A DNA stretch of 64,000 bases. Source: an uncultured Bacteroides sp. (GTDB lineage Bacteria; Bacteroidota; Bacteroidia; Bacteroidales; Bacteroidaceae). This document shows, in pieces, positions 6,808 to 15,834 of the stretch (within the stretch, counting starts at the first letter, position 1; the number at the start of each line of letters is the position of its first letter). The stretch covers positions 57,278 through 121,277 of the forward strand of contig UQVZ01000005.1 in the NCBI GenBank assembly GCA_900544675.1, given 5' to 3'. A program made the translations under genes and the position numbers. The notes beneath the pieces were generated by a model. The model had not been told where the DNA came from. It ran no database searches and saw nothing but the letters and a program-made list of their open reading frames with translations.

Positions 6808-9534
6808 TTAGAGAGTATCCTCTATCGCAGCCTGCGCCGCTGCTAACCGTGCGATAGGTACACGGAACGGAGAACAGCTGACATAATTTAAGCCTACTTT
6901 GTGACAGAACTTCACAGAGGAAGGTTCACCGCCATGCTCGCCGCAGATACCGCATTTCAAGTCGGGACGTACCGAACGGCCTTTGTCTACTGCCATCTTG
7001 ATGAGTTGGCCTACACCGTTTTGGTCGAGTACCTGGAACGGGTCTACTTTCAGAATCTTCTTTTCAAGATATACCGGTAAGAATGAAGCGATATCATCAC
7101 GCGAATAACCGAAAGTCATCTGTGTCAAGTCGTTGGTTCCGAATGAGAAATATTCGGCATGCGATGCGATACGGTCGGCTGTCAGGGCAGCACGCGGAAT
7201 TTCAATCATCGTACCTACCTTGTACGGCACTTCGATGCCTTCTTGTTCGAACACTCTCTTGGCTGTAGTGCGGATAATCTTTTCCTGTGCTTCGAATTCA
7301 TACAAGATACCGATAAGCGGAACCATGATTTCGGGATGAGGATCATAGCCTTCTTTCTTCAGCTCGCAAGCTGCACTTAGGATAGCTTCGGTCTGCATTT
7401 CTGTGATTTCCGGATAAGTGTTACCCAAGCGGCAACCGCGATGACCTAACATCGGATTGTGTTCGCAAAGGCTTTCTACACGTTGATGGATGTAGTCTAC
7501 GGTTACGCCCATCGCTTTTGCCATTTCTTCTTGGCCTTTCTGATCGTGCGGAACAAATTCGTGCAAAGGAGGATCGAGCAGACGGATGTTTACCGGATAG
7601 CCGTTCATTGCTTTGAAGATGCCTTTGAAATCGCTCTTTTGATAAGGTAATAGTTTGGCAAGCGCTTTCTTGCGTCCTTCTACATCGGGAGCCAGAATCA
7701 TTTCACGCATGGCAATGATTTTCTGGTTTTCGAAGAACATGTGTTCGGTACGGCAAAGTCCGATACCTACGGCGCCAAATTTGCGTGCCACTTCCGCATC
7801 GTGTGGTGTATCGGCATTGGTACGTACCTGCAGGCGGGTATATTTGTTGCAGAGGTCCATCAGTTTGGCAAAGTTGCCCGAAACTTCGGCTGCCTGGGTA
7901 GGCACTTCGCCTTGATATACTTCGCCGGTACTTCCGTTTAATGAGATAAAGTCGCCTTCTTTCAGAACGATGCCGTCAATTTCTACGGTACGTGCCTTAT
8001 AGTCGACATTGATGGCTCCTGCACCTGATACACAGCATTTTCCCATACCGCGTGCTACTACAGCAGCGTGCGAAGTCATACCGCCGCGTGCGGTAAGGAT
8101 ACCTTCGGCTACCGTCATACCTGCCAAATCTTCGGGAGAAGTTTCAATACGGACCATGACTACCCGATGACCGTCGGCACGCCATTTGGCAGCATCTTCG
8201 GCAAAGAAGACAATCTGACCGGTAGCCGCGCCCGGAGATGCGGGAAGGCCTCGTGTCAATACTTTGGCATTGCGGAGTTCTTCTTTATTGAATACGGGGT
8301 GAAGCAATTCGTCGAGCTTGTTCGGCTCACAGCGCAGAACAGCCGTCTTTTCATCAATCAAGCCCTGTTCCAGCATTTCCATGGCAATGCGCACCATAGC
8401 CGCACCTGTACGTTTTCCGTTACGGGTCTGCAAGAACCACAGTTTGCCTTCCTGTACGGTGAATTCCATATCCTGCATATCGTGATAATGGTTTTCCAGC
8501 TTGGTTTGCAGTTCGTCTAGTTCTTTATAAATTTCGGGCATGGCTTCTTCCATGGAAGGATATTTGCTGACACGTTCTTCTTCGGATATGCCTTGAAGTT
8601 TTGCCCAACGCTGTGAACCGATTTTGGTAATCTGTTGCGGAGTACGGATACCTGCCACCACATCTTCTCCTTGTGCATTTATCAGGTATTCACCGTTGAA
8701 CAGGTCTTCGCCCGTTGCGGCATCACGTGAGAAGCATACGCCGGTAGCCGAAGTATCGCCCATATTGCCGAATACCATTGCTTGTACATTGACCGCTGTT
8801 CCCCATTCGGCAGGTATGCCTTCCATCTTGCGGTAGAGGATGGCGCGTTCGTTCATCCATGAGTCGAACACAGCGCAGATAGCTCCCCAAAGCTGTTCGT
8901 AAGCATCGCTGGGGAATTCTTTGCCTGTCTGGCTCTTTACGGCAGCTTTAAACTGTTTTACCAGTTCTTTCAGGTCGTCCACTTCCAGTTCGTTGTCGAG
9001 ACGTACACCTTTTTTCTTTTTTACGTTTTCAATAATGGCTTCGAAGGGGTCGATATCGTCCTTGTTGGCAGGTTTCATACCCAACACGACATCACCATAC
9101 ATCTGGACGAAACGGCGGTAGGAATCCCATGCGAAACGTTCGTTCCCAGTCTTGCGTGCCAATCCGGCAACGACTTCATCGTTCAATCCTAAATTCAAGA
9201 TGGTGTCCATCATACCCGGCATAGAAGCACGGGCACCTGAACGTACAGAAACAAGCAGCGGATTTTCCACATCTCCGAATTTCGATTTCATCAGCGTTTC
9301 AATGCCTGCAATGGATTTCTCTACATCATCTTTCAGCAGTGCTACCACATCATCTTTACCTTTTTCGAAATATTCGTTGCAGACATCTGTGGTAATGGTG
9401 AAACCGGGAGGGACAGGTACTCCGATAAGGTTCATTTCTGCAAGATTAGCTCCTTTTCCTCCAAGCAGGTTTCTCATGTCTGCTTTTCCTTCGGCTTGTC
9501 CGTTACCGAAGGTGTAAACTCTTTTTGTTTCCAT
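6808..9534 (-). CDS. ppdK: Pyruvate, phosphate dikinase
   Basis: A 908-residue enzyme interconverting pyruvate, ATP and phosphate with phosphoenolpyruvate, AMP and pyrophosphate in central metabolism. The ATP-grasp nucleotide-binding domain occupies the first ~370 residues (NLLGGKGANLAEM near the start). The swivelling phosphohistidine domain has GGMTSHAAVVARG with His489. The C-terminal PEP/pyruvate barrel ends with FGTNDLTQMTFGYSRDD and the active-site cysteine region GICGEHGGEP. Length matches the family (about 870-910). It is transcribed alone, away from rlmD, from a good Bacteroidota promoter. The ICE is inserted just past its 3' end without touching the coding sequence. Confidence 0.97.
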   Translation of the reverse strand: METKRVYTFGNGQAEGKADMRNLLGGKGANLAEMNLIGVPVPPGFTITTDVCNEYFEKGKDDVVALLKDDVEKSIAGIETLMKSKFGDVENPLLVSVRSGARASMPGMMDTILNLGLNDEVVAGLARKTGNERFAWDSYRRFVQMYGDVVLGMKPANKDDIDPFEAIIENVKKKKGVRLDNELEVDDLKELVKQFKAAVKSQTGKEFPSDAYEQLWGAICAVFDSWMNERAILYRKMEGIPAEWGTAVNVQAMVFGNMGDTSATGVCFSRDAATGEDLFNGEYLINAQGEDVVAGIRTPQQITKIGSQRWAKLQGISEEERVSKYPSMEEAMPEIYKELDELQTKLENHYHDMQDMEFTVQEGKLWFLQTRNGKRTGAAMVRIAMEMLEQGLIDEKTAVLRCEPNKLDELLHPVFNKEELRNAKVLTRGLPASPGAATGQIVFFAEDAAKWRADGHRVVMVRIETSPEDLAGMTVAEGILTARGGMTSHAAVVARGMGKCCVSGAGAINVDYKARTVEIDGIVLKEGDFISLNGSTGEVYQGEVPTQAAEVSGNFAKLMDLCNKYTRLQVRTNADTPHDAEVARKFGAVGIGLCRTEHMFFENQKIIAMREMILAPDVEGRKKALAKLLPYQKSDFKGIFKAMNGYPVNIRLLDPPLHEFVPHDQKGQEEMAKAMGVTVDYIHQRVESLCEHNPMLGHRGCRLGNTYPEITEMQTEAILSAACELKKEGYDPHPEIMVPLIGILYEFEAQEKIIRTTAKRVFEQEGIEVPYKVGTMIEIPRAALTADRIASHAEYFSFGTNDLTQMTFGYSRDDIASFLPVYLEKKILKVDPFQVLDQNGVGQLIKMAVDKGRSVRPDLKCGICGEHGGEPSSVKFCHKVGLNYVSCSPFRVPIARLAAAQAAIEDTL

Positions 9535-9586
9535 TCTGTTAGTAAGATTTATTAGGTTCTAAATGTGTTCTCATAATAGTTAACTG

Positions 9587-9617
9587 CAAATCTATGTAAA
9601 ATTTGCAACATAACAAA
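9587..9617 (-). promoter_or_regulatory. ppdK promoter (Bacteroidota type)
   Basis: On the minus strand TTTG (9617-9614) and TAGATTTG (9594-9587) are separated by 19 nt, an exact consensus pair, 53 nt upstream of the ppdK ATG. Confidence 0.7.
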
Positions 9618-9710
9618 TGCAAAACAGGTGTTGTTGGACATATTTTGCTATATAGACTTGCCAATATAGAACTTATTTAAAAATATTACCGGAATGTGCG
9701 GGAAAATACT

Positions 9711-9718
9711 TACCTTTG
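9711..9718 (+). promoter_or_regulatory. rlmD -7 box
   Basis: TACCTTTG matches TAnnTTTG. It lies 28 nt before the GTG at 9747 and inside any longer version of the frame, which argues for the GTG start. The -33 region shows no clear TTTG. Confidence 0.5.
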
Positions 9719-9746
9719 TACCCAAATTGGATTTATTGGAAACGAC

Positions 9747-11171
9747 GTGGCAAGAAAGAAAAAAGAACTTCCTTTACTGGAAAAAGTAACGATAATGGAT
9801 GTGGCTGCAGAAGGAAAAGCTGTTGCCAAAGTGAATGAATTGGTGGTTTTCGTGCCTTATGTAGTCCCCGGAGATGTGGTCGACTTGCAGGTAAAACGTA
9901 AGAAAAATCATTATGCCGAGGCGGTAGCCGTAAAATTCTATGAGAAATCTCCCATGCGGGTAGAGCCGTTTTGCCAACATTATGGCGTATGCGGCGGATG
10001 TAAGTGGCAATGCCTGGCATACGAAGACCAAATCCGTTATAAGCAGAAACAAGTCTATGATAACCTGACACGCATCGGAAAAATAGAGTTGCCTGAGATT
10101 TCACCGATATTAGGTTCGGCAAAAACCCGTTTTTACCGCAACAAGCTGGAGTTTACATTCTCGAACAAGCGTTGGCTGACCGAAGAAGAAGTGAAGCAGG
10201 ACGTGAAATACGAGCAGATGAATGCGGTTGGATTTCATATTCCCGGCGCATTCGACAAGGTATTGGCTATCGAGAAATGCTGGCTGCAGGATGATATATC
10301 CAATCAGATACGGAATGCTATCCGCGACTATGCATACGCACACCAGTTGACGTTTTTCAACTTGCGTACGCAAGAGGGTATGCTGCGTAACATGATGGTA
10401 CGTACTTCGTCGACAGGAGAGTTGATGGTATTGTTGCAATGCAAAATCGTGGAAGATGCGGAATTGGCGCAAATGAAAGAATTGCTTCAATACGTGGCTG
10501 ACACTTTTCCGCAGATTACGTCATTGCTTTATGTCATCAACAATAAATGCAATGATACGATAGGTGATTTGGAAGTGAATGTCTTCAAAGGGAAAGACCA
10601 TATCTTCGAGGAAATGGAAGGGCTACGTTTCAAGGTCGGACCCAAGTCGTTTTACCAAACCAATTCGGAACAAGCATATAATTTATATAAGGTAGCGCGT
10701 GATTTTGCCGGGTTGACAGGTAATGAGTTGGTGTACGACTTATATACGGGTACAGGTACAATCGCCAATTTCGTTTCGCGCCAGGCAAGGCAGGTTATCG
10801 GAATTGAATACGTGCCGGAAGCAATCGAAGACGCAAAAGTCAATTCGCAACTGAACGGTATCGAGAATACGTTGTTCTATGCAGGTGACATGAAAGATAT
10901 CCTTACCCAGGAATTCATTCACGAACACGGACGTCCGGATGTGATTATCACTGATCCGCCGCGTGCCGGAATGCATGGCGATGTTGTCAAAGTCATTCTG
11001 GAAGCAGCACCCAAACGGATTGTCTATGTCAGCTGTAATCCTGCCACACAAGCCCGCGACCTGCAGTTGCTCGATGCGAAATACAAGGTGAAAGCCGTGC
11101 AGCCTGTAGATATGTTTCCTCACACGCATCATGTAGAGAATGTAGTATTGTTAGAAATAAGAAACGAATAA
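9747..11171 (+). CDS. rlmD: 23S rRNA (uracil-5-)-methyltransferase, RlmD/RumA family
   Basis: A 474-residue SAM-dependent methyltransferase that makes 5-methyluridine in 23S rRNA. An N-terminal TRAM domain (VTIMDVAAEGKAVAKVNEL) is followed by a [4Fe-4S] cysteine set in CQHYGVCGGCKWQC. The catalytic domain has the SAM-binding YDLYTGTGTIANF loop and the catalytic cysteine motif YVSCNPATQARDL near the C-terminus. I use the GTG at 9747 (VARKKKELPLLEK) because a longer frame from 9696 would overlap the promoter box. The pseudouridine synthase gene follows 13 nt later, so the two rRNA-modification genes form an operon. Confidence 0.9.
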   Translation: MARKKKELPLLEKVTIMDVAAEGKAVAKVNELVVFVPYVVPGDVVDLQVKRKKNHYAEAVAVKFYEKSPMRVEPFCQHYGVCGGCKWQCLAYEDQIRYKQKQVYDNLTRIGKIELPEISPILGSAKTRFYRNKLEFTFSNKRWLTEEEVKQDVKYEQMNAVGFHIPGAFDKVLAIEKCWLQDDISNQIRNAIRDYAYAHQLTFFNLRTQEGMLRNMMVRTSSTGELMVLLQCKIVEDAELAQMKELLQYVADTFPQITSLLYVINNKCNDTIGDLEVNVFKGKDHIFEEMEGLRFKVGPKSFYQTNSEQAYNLYKVARDFAGLTGNELVYDLYTGTGTIANFVSRQARQVIGIEYVPEAIEDAKVNSQLNGIENTLFYAGDMKDILTQEFIHEHGRPDVIITDPPRAGMHGDVVKVILEAAPKRIVYVSCNPATQARDLQLLDAKYKVKAVQPVDMFPHTHHVENVVLLEIRNE

Positions 11172-11184
11172 AAGAGAAAGAAAA

Positions 11185-12108
11185 GTGTCAAGAGCCAAGA
11201 TTTCGAAAGACGGTCGCCCATTGGCGCGTGCCGCTTCCCGCTATACGACATACAAGGTGAACGAACCTGCAGAATTGATGGAGTTTCTGATGACAAAGAT
11301 GGCAGGTATCAGCCGGACACGTGTGAAGGCTATGCTGACCAATCGCACCGTACTGGTAGACAACACCATCCAGACGCATTATAATTTCCCGCTGGAGCCG
11401 GGGATGTGTGTAAAAATCAGCCGTGATAAGCACAAATGCGAATTCCGTAACCCGATGTTGAATATTCTTTATGAGGATGCTTATCTGATTGTGGTGGAGA
11501 AAAAGGAAGGGCTACTATCGGTAGCGACCGAGCATCAGAAAGAGCGGACTGTCCAACATATATTAAATGAGTATGTAAAACGGATACACCGGAATAACCG
11601 GATTTATGTGGTGCATAGATTAGACCGTGAAACTTCGGGTATCATGTTGTATGCCAAAGATGAGAAAACGCAGCATACGTTGCGTGATAATTGGCACGAC
11701 CTTGTGCGCGACCGCCGTTACGTGGCAGTTGTAATGGGTGAGGTAGAACAGAACGAAGGAACCGTTTCTTCGTGGCTGACCGACCGCAAACTGTATGTCA
11801 GTTCTTCTCCGGTAGACGATGGAGGAAAATATGCAGTGACACATTATCGTGTTATCAAGCGTGCAAACGGCTATTCTTTAATCGAATTACAGCTGGAAAC
11901 CGGCCGTAAGAATCAAATTCGTGTACACATGCAGACGTTAGGACACCCGGTAATAGGCGACGAACGTTACGGCTGTGAAGCGAATCCGTTGGGAAGATTG
12001 GCGTTGCATGCGTTCAAGTTGTGTTTCTACCATCCCGTCACTCAAGAATGGATGGAATTCGAAACGCCCTATCCGGCATCTTTCAAATCATTGGTGCAGA
12101 AAAAATAA
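11185..12108 (+). CDS. RluA-family pseudouridine synthase
   Basis: A 307-residue enzyme that isomerises uridine to pseudouridine in rRNA or tRNA. An S4-like RNA-binding segment (SRTRVKAMLTNRTVLVDN, about residues 37-54) precedes the catalytic domain, whose VHRLDRETSGIMLYAKD motif carries the catalytic aspartate. GRKNQIRVHMQTLGHPVIGD is the family's second signature. Translation begins at GTG 11185, 13 nt after rlmD. The exact target uridine cannot be read from sequence. Confidence 0.92.
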   Translation: MSRAKISKDGRPLARAASRYTTYKVNEPAELMEFLMTKMAGISRTRVKAMLTNRTVLVDNTIQTHYNFPLEPGMCVKISRDKHKCEFRNPMLNILYEDAYLIVVEKKEGLLSVATEHQKERTVQHILNEYVKRIHRNNRIYVVHRLDRETSGIMLYAKDEKTQHTLRDNWHDLVRDRRYVAVVMGEVEQNEGTVSSWLTDRKLYVSSSPVDDGGKYAVTHYRVIKRANGYSLIELQLETGRKNQIRVHMQTLGHPVIGDERYGCEANPLGRLALHAFKLCFYHPVTQEWMEFETPYPASFKSLVQKK

Positions 12109-12125
12109 AAAAAGTCGCTTGAAAA

Positions 12126-12157
12126 CTTGCAGGATTAAACAGAAATTTCTACCTTTG
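12126..12157 (+). promoter_or_regulatory. tRNA-Pro promoter
   Basis: CTTG (12126-12129) and TACCTTTG (12150-12157) with 20 nt between, 25 nt ahead of the tRNA. Confidence 0.6.
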
Positions 12158-12182
12158 CAGCGGTTTTGAAAAAAGAGCCTTT

Positions 12183-12257
12183 CGGGGTGTAGCGCAGTCC
12201 GGTTAGCGCACCTGCTTTGGGAGCAGGGGGTCGTGGGTTCGAATCCCGCTACCCCGA
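12183..12257 (+). tRNA. tRNA-Pro (anticodon TGG)
   Basis: A full cloverleaf can be drawn. Acceptor arm CGGGGTG pairs with TACCCCG (one G-T), the anticodon arm CCTGC-ttTGGga-GCAGG gives anticodon TGG, and the T arm GTGGGTTCGAATCCCGC has the canonical TTCGAAT loop. Discriminator A is at 12257. No CCA is encoded, as is normal in Bacteroidota. Confidence 0.95.
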
Positions 12258-12260
12258 CAG

Positions 12261-12295
12261 AGTCCTGATTTTGATTGAAAATCAGGACTTTTTAT
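12261..12295 (+). terminator. Rho-independent terminator after tRNA-Pro
   Basis: AGTCCTGATTTT-gattg-AAAATCAGGACT followed by TTTTATTTT: a perfect 12-bp stem with a T-run. Confidence 0.9.
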
Positions 12296-12497
12296 TTTAA
12301 AAAGTTGTCAGTTTTTTGTACTTAAATGTCTGTTTGGATAGCCGTTGCAATGGCAGAAAATCAAAACAATTTCTTGGTCTGACAAGAGTTATTCGATTGC
12401 TTTTATAGTAGATTCCTGAATTTGTTCTCTTAAATCTTCCTTTTCTTTCAGCGAAAATGTGTATCTTTCGTGTCCGAAAAATGTAAAAAGGATAATT

Positions 12498-13667
12498 ATG
12501 GTTTGGTCAAAGAAAAAGAAAATAGCTTGTATCAGTGTCGGGATTGTACTGCTGTTGGCGGTCGGGTATCTTTTGTTGCCTTATTATGCCCGTCAGGCAT
12601 TGATTCATCTGATGCCTGTCATTGATGACTTGGAGATTTTTCACCGTCATGTCATGCATCATGATGCTTCTGATGTATGGAAATGGCCGAAGGCGGCAGA
12701 TTATAATAGCTATTCGTTGAGCGGAGAGGATGCAGCGTATCTGGACAGCCTTCATACGGTGTCTTTTCTTGTCATCCGCCGCGACAGCATTCTCTTTGAA
12801 GATTACCGTGACGGATGGAATGACACGTTGACTTCGAATCTCTATTCGGCTACCAAGACTATCGTGGGATTGCTGACAGGCGTGGCACTCGACGAGGGAA
12901 AGATACATAGCCTGGACGATAAGGTGTCACGTTACCTCCCTATATATAATAAAGGTGTACAGGCAGACGTCACCTTGCGCCATTTGCTTACGATGAGTGG
13001 TGGCATGGCATGGGACGAATCGTATGCTTCGCTGTTCTCGGTAACGACGCAGGGCTATTACGGGAATGACCTGTACGGACTGGTGACCGGACTGGAAGTG
13101 ACAGAGCGTCCGGGTGTGCAGTTCTCTTACAGGAGCGGAGAGACACAGCTTTTGGCGTTTGTGCTTGAGGCTGCCACGGGACAGACCCTAAGCGACTATG
13201 CCGAAGAAAAACTGTGGAAACCGATGCAGGCGGAACGGAATGCCTACTGGTTGCTGGACAAGGAAAACGGTGACGAAAAGGCTTTCTGCTGTTTTCATAC
13301 TACGGCGCGTGATGTAGCACGCTTGGGCAGCTTGTTATTGCATTATGGAAATTGGAGAGGCAAACAACTGGTCTCCCCGGCGTACATGGACGAGATGCTG
13401 CGCCCGGTTTCGTACCTGAAAGACCAGTGGGGTAAGGATGCCTTGAGTTATTACGGATTTCAGGTATGGCTGATGGATTATCGGGGTGAGACAGTGCCCT
13501 GCATGCGTGGCATGTTGGGGCAATATATCTATGCGCTTCCTTCCGAAGATGCCGTAGTGGTGCGCTTGGGACGCAGGCGAAGTGATGAATATGTCGGACC
13601 TTTTACAACCGACATGACCCGTTACCTGGATATCGCGATGCGGATATTAGAGGGTAATCAGCCCTGA
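12498..13667 (+). CDS. Class C beta-lactamase-fold serine hydrolase, membrane anchored
   Basis: A 389-residue protein of the beta-lactamase/esterase/DD-peptidase superfamily. After a positively charged start (WSKKKK) residues 9-30 form one hydrophobic signal/anchor, placing the catalytic domain in the periplasm. The nucleophile motif SATK is at 117-120 and the second motif is YRS (211-213) instead of Tyr-x-Asn, while SGGMAWDESY near residue 167 is the usual loop of this family. I use the ATG at 12498 since the frame upstream overlaps promoter-like TATCTTTC (12462). Substrate is unknown; an esterase or amidase is as likely as a beta-lactamase. It stands alone, followed by the reductase cluster 100 nt later. 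Confidence 0.82.
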   Translation: MVWSKKKKIACISVGIVLLLAVGYLLLPYYARQALIHLMPVIDDLEIFHRHVMHHDASDVWKWPKAADYNSYSLSGEDAAYLDSLHTVSFLVIRRDSILFEDYRDGWNDTLTSNLYSATKTIVGLLTGVALDEGKIHSLDDKVSRYLPIYNKGVQADVTLRHLLTMSGGMAWDESYASLFSVTTQGYYGNDLYGLVTGLEVTERPGVQFSYRSGETQLLAFVLEAATGQTLSDYAEEKLWKPMQAERNAYWLLDKENGDEKAFCCFHTTARDVARLGSLLLHYGNWRGKQLVSPAYMDEMLRPVSYLKDQWGKDALSYYGFQVWLMDYRGETVPCMRGMLGQYIYALPSEDAVVVRLGRRRSDEYVGPFTTDMTRYLDIAMRILEGNQP

Positions 13668-13737
13668 GTTTTTTCGTTTATTTTTCTGCTTTTGTAGCTT
13701 TTTCTGTAAATAAATGCTTTATTTCGAGGTTTTGATG

Positions 13738-13745
13738 TATCTTTA
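13738..13745 (+). promoter_or_regulatory. Candidate -7 box ahead of the steroid-reductase operon
   Basis: TATCTTTA resembles TAnnTTTG, 22 nt upstream of the 5-alpha-reductase ATG. No clear -33 TTTG is visible. Confidence 0.35.
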
Positions 13746-13766
13746 CCCCGCTTTAACTACATAGCT

Positions 13767-14537
13767 ATGAATCAGGAAACTTTTACGCTTTTTCTGGCAA
13801 TAATGGCAGGCATTGCCTTTATTGTGTTTGTCGCGCTTTATTTTGTAAAAGCGGGTTACGGGATGTTTCGCACACCTTCGTGGGGCTTGTCTATCAATAA
13901 TAAGGTGGCATGGGTCTGCATGGAGTCGCCCGTATTTGTGGTGATGCTTGTCTTATGGGCTTGCAGCGGTGTAGGATACGCATTGCCCCAGTTTCTGTTT
14001 TTCCTGTTGTTCCAGTTGCATTATCTTCAACGTTCGTTTGTTTTTCCTTTTCTGATGAAAGGGAAAAGCCGGATGCCGGTCGCCATTATGGCGATGGGCA
14101 TTGTGTTTAATGTACTGAACGGAATAATGCAGGCAGGCGGTCTGTTCTGGTTCAACGAGTATGTGCCTACCGGCATCGGATTGGGTTATCTGTTGCAGCC
14201 GAATGCGTTGGCGGGGCTTGCCTTGTTTGCCGTGGGGATGGGAATCAATCTGCATTCCGACCATGTGATACGCCATCTGCGCAAACCCGGCGACACTCGG
14301 CATTATCTTCCGCAGAAGGGGATGTACCGCTATGTCACTTCTGCCAATTATTTCGGAGAGCTGGTGGAGTGGACAGGTTTTGCCATCTTGACAGCTTCGC
14401 CTGCCGCATGGGTGTTCGTATGGTGGACGGCTGCCAATCTGGTTCCCCGTGCCAATGCCATTTATCACAAATATTGTGACGAATTCGGCGCGGAAGCTGT
14501 AGGAAAGAGAAAACGGATAATACCTTTTATATATTAG
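13767..14537 (+). CDS. Steroid 5-alpha-reductase-like enzyme (5AR)
   Basis: A 256-residue polytopic membrane protein, the size of human SRD5A1/2 (254-259). Hydrophobic helices fall at about 6-28, 50-68, 72-90, 108-128, 140-165 and 205-230. The QLHYLQRSFVFPFL segment (about residue 87) and the following GKSRMP match the NADPH/steroid-binding region of SRD5A (LHYFHRTFVY...GRP). The C-terminal block YVTSANYFGELVEWTGFA and the final KRIIPFIY match the family's end. It should saturate the C4-C5 double bond of 3-oxo-delta4 steroids to the 5-alpha form. It is first in an operon with an OYE-type reductase 61 nt downstream and an SDR, which suggests bile acid or steroid substrates from the gut. Confidence 0.88.
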   Translation: MNQETFTLFLAIMAGIAFIVFVALYFVKAGYGMFRTPSWGLSINNKVAWVCMESPVFVVMLVLWACSGVGYALPQFLFFLLFQLHYLQRSFVFPFLMKGKSRMPVAIMAMGIVFNVLNGIMQAGGLFWFNEYVPTGIGLGYLLQPNALAGLALFAVGMGINLHSDHVIRHLRKPGDTRHYLPQKGMYRYVTSANYFGELVEWTGFAILTASPAAWVFVWWTAANLVPRANAIYHKYCDEFGAEAVGKRKRIIPFIY

Positions 14538-14598
14538 GTTTTGTATGAGGCTTATGGGTATAGACCGGAACCTCATCAACTAAAATTGCAATAGAAAT

Positions 14599-15834
14599 AT
14601 GAAAAACTCGAAATTGTTTACTCCGGTCACATTGGGACCGCTCACGTTGCGCAACCGTACGATTCGTTCGGCTGCCTTCGAGAGCATGTGTCCGGGGAAT
14701 AAGCCTTCGCAGATGTTGCTCGATTATCATCGCTCGGTAGCAGCAGGAGGCGTGGGGATGACTACGGTGGCATACGCTGCCGTAACCCAAAGCGGTCTGT
14801 CGTTCGACCGGCAGTTATGGATGCGTCCGGAGATTATACCGGGTTTGCGCGAACTGACTGACGCAGTACATAAAGAAGGGGCTGCAGCCAGCATTCAGTT
14901 GGGGCATTGTGGCAACATGTCGCATAAAAGCATTTGTGGCTGTCTGCCTGTCGGTGCCAGCAGCGGATTCAATCTGTATTCGCCGACATTCGTGCGCGGA
15001 TTGCGTGCCGATGAATTGCCGGAGATGGCGCGTGCATACGGCCGTTCGGTGGAACTGGCACGCGAAGCCGGATTTGATGCCGTAGAGATTCATGCCGGCC
15101 ACGGTTACCTGATCAGCCAGTTTCTTTCTCCTTCTACCAATCATCGCAAAGATGCATACGGAGGCTCGTTGGAGAATCGGATGCGGTTTATGGACATGGT
15201 GATGGAAGAAGTGATGAAAGCAGCAGGCAGCGACATGGCAGTGCTGGTAAAGATGAACATGCGCGACGGATTCCGTGGCGGCATGGAGCTGGACGAGTCT
15301 CTGCAGGTAGCCAAGCGGTTGGAACAGTCGGGGGTACATGCGCTGGTGCTCAGCGGAGGCTTTGTCAGCAAGGCGCCGATGTACGTAATGCGTGGCGAAA
15401 TGCCTATCCGGAGCATGACTCACTACATGACTTGCTGGTGGCTGAAGTACGGCGTGCGTATGGTTGGCAAATGGATGATTCCCGCTGTGCCTTTCAAGGA
15501 GGCTTACTTCCTGGAAGATGCCTTGAAGTTCCGGAAAGAAATCAAGATGCCGCTGGTATATGTAGGCGGACTGGTGGCGAGAGACAAGATAGACGAAGTG
15601 CTTGACGACGGTTTCGAAGCGGTACAGATGGGACGTGCCTTGCTGAACGAGCCGGGATTTGTCAACCGGATGCGTGAGGAAGAACAGGCACGTTGCAATT
15701 GCCGGCATAGCAATTATTGCATAGCGCGGATGTATTCCATTGAAATGGCGTGCCACCAGCACCTGAAAGAGAAGTTGCCTCCGTGCTTGCAGAAAGAAAT
15801 CGAACAAATAGAAGAAAGGCAGGCGGTAAGATGA
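14599..15834 (+). CDS. NADH:flavin oxidoreductase, Old Yellow Enzyme family (candidate 5-beta-reductase)
   Basis: A 411-residue FMN-dependent TIM-barrel reductase. The N-terminus (FTPVTLGPLTLRNR) is the family signature, and IHAGHGYLISQFLSP carries the active-site HxxHGYL block. Unlike BaiH and 2,4-dienoyl-CoA reductase (about 650 residues), the C-terminal NAD(P)/FAD domains are absent. A cysteine group (Cys366, Cys368, Cys374, Cys385) sits where those enzymes hold a [4Fe-4S] cluster, though spacing differs. Between a 5-alpha-reductase and an SDR, the best guess is the 5-beta-reductase of a 3-oxo-delta4 bile acid/steroid cluster. The next gene's ATG overlaps its stop (ATGA at 15831-15834). 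Confidence 0.85.
   Translation: MKNSKLFTPVTLGPLTLRNRTIRSAAFESMCPGNKPSQMLLDYHRSVAAGGVGMTTVAYAAVTQSGLSFDRQLWMRPEIIPGLRELTDAVHKEGAAASIQLGHCGNMSHKSICGCLPVGASSGFNLYSPTFVRGLRADELPEMARAYGRSVELAREAGFDAVEIHAGHGYLISQFLSPSTNHRKDAYGGSLENRMRFMDMVMEEVMKAAGSDMAVLVKMNMRDGFRGGMELDESLQVAKRLEQSGVHALVLSGGFVSKAPMYVMRGEMPIRSMTHYMTCWWLKYGVRMVGKWMIPAVPFKEAYFLEDALKFRKEIKMPLVYVGGLVARDKIDEVLDDGFEAVQMGRALLNEPGFVNRMREEEQARCNCRHSNYCIARMYSIEMACHQHLKEKLPPCLQKEIEQIEERQAVR

Noticed and set aside
9696..9746. Upstream ATG start for rlmD
   Set aside because: It would put the TACCTTTG promoter box inside the coding sequence; the GTG at 9747 begins the family-typical ARKKKELP region.
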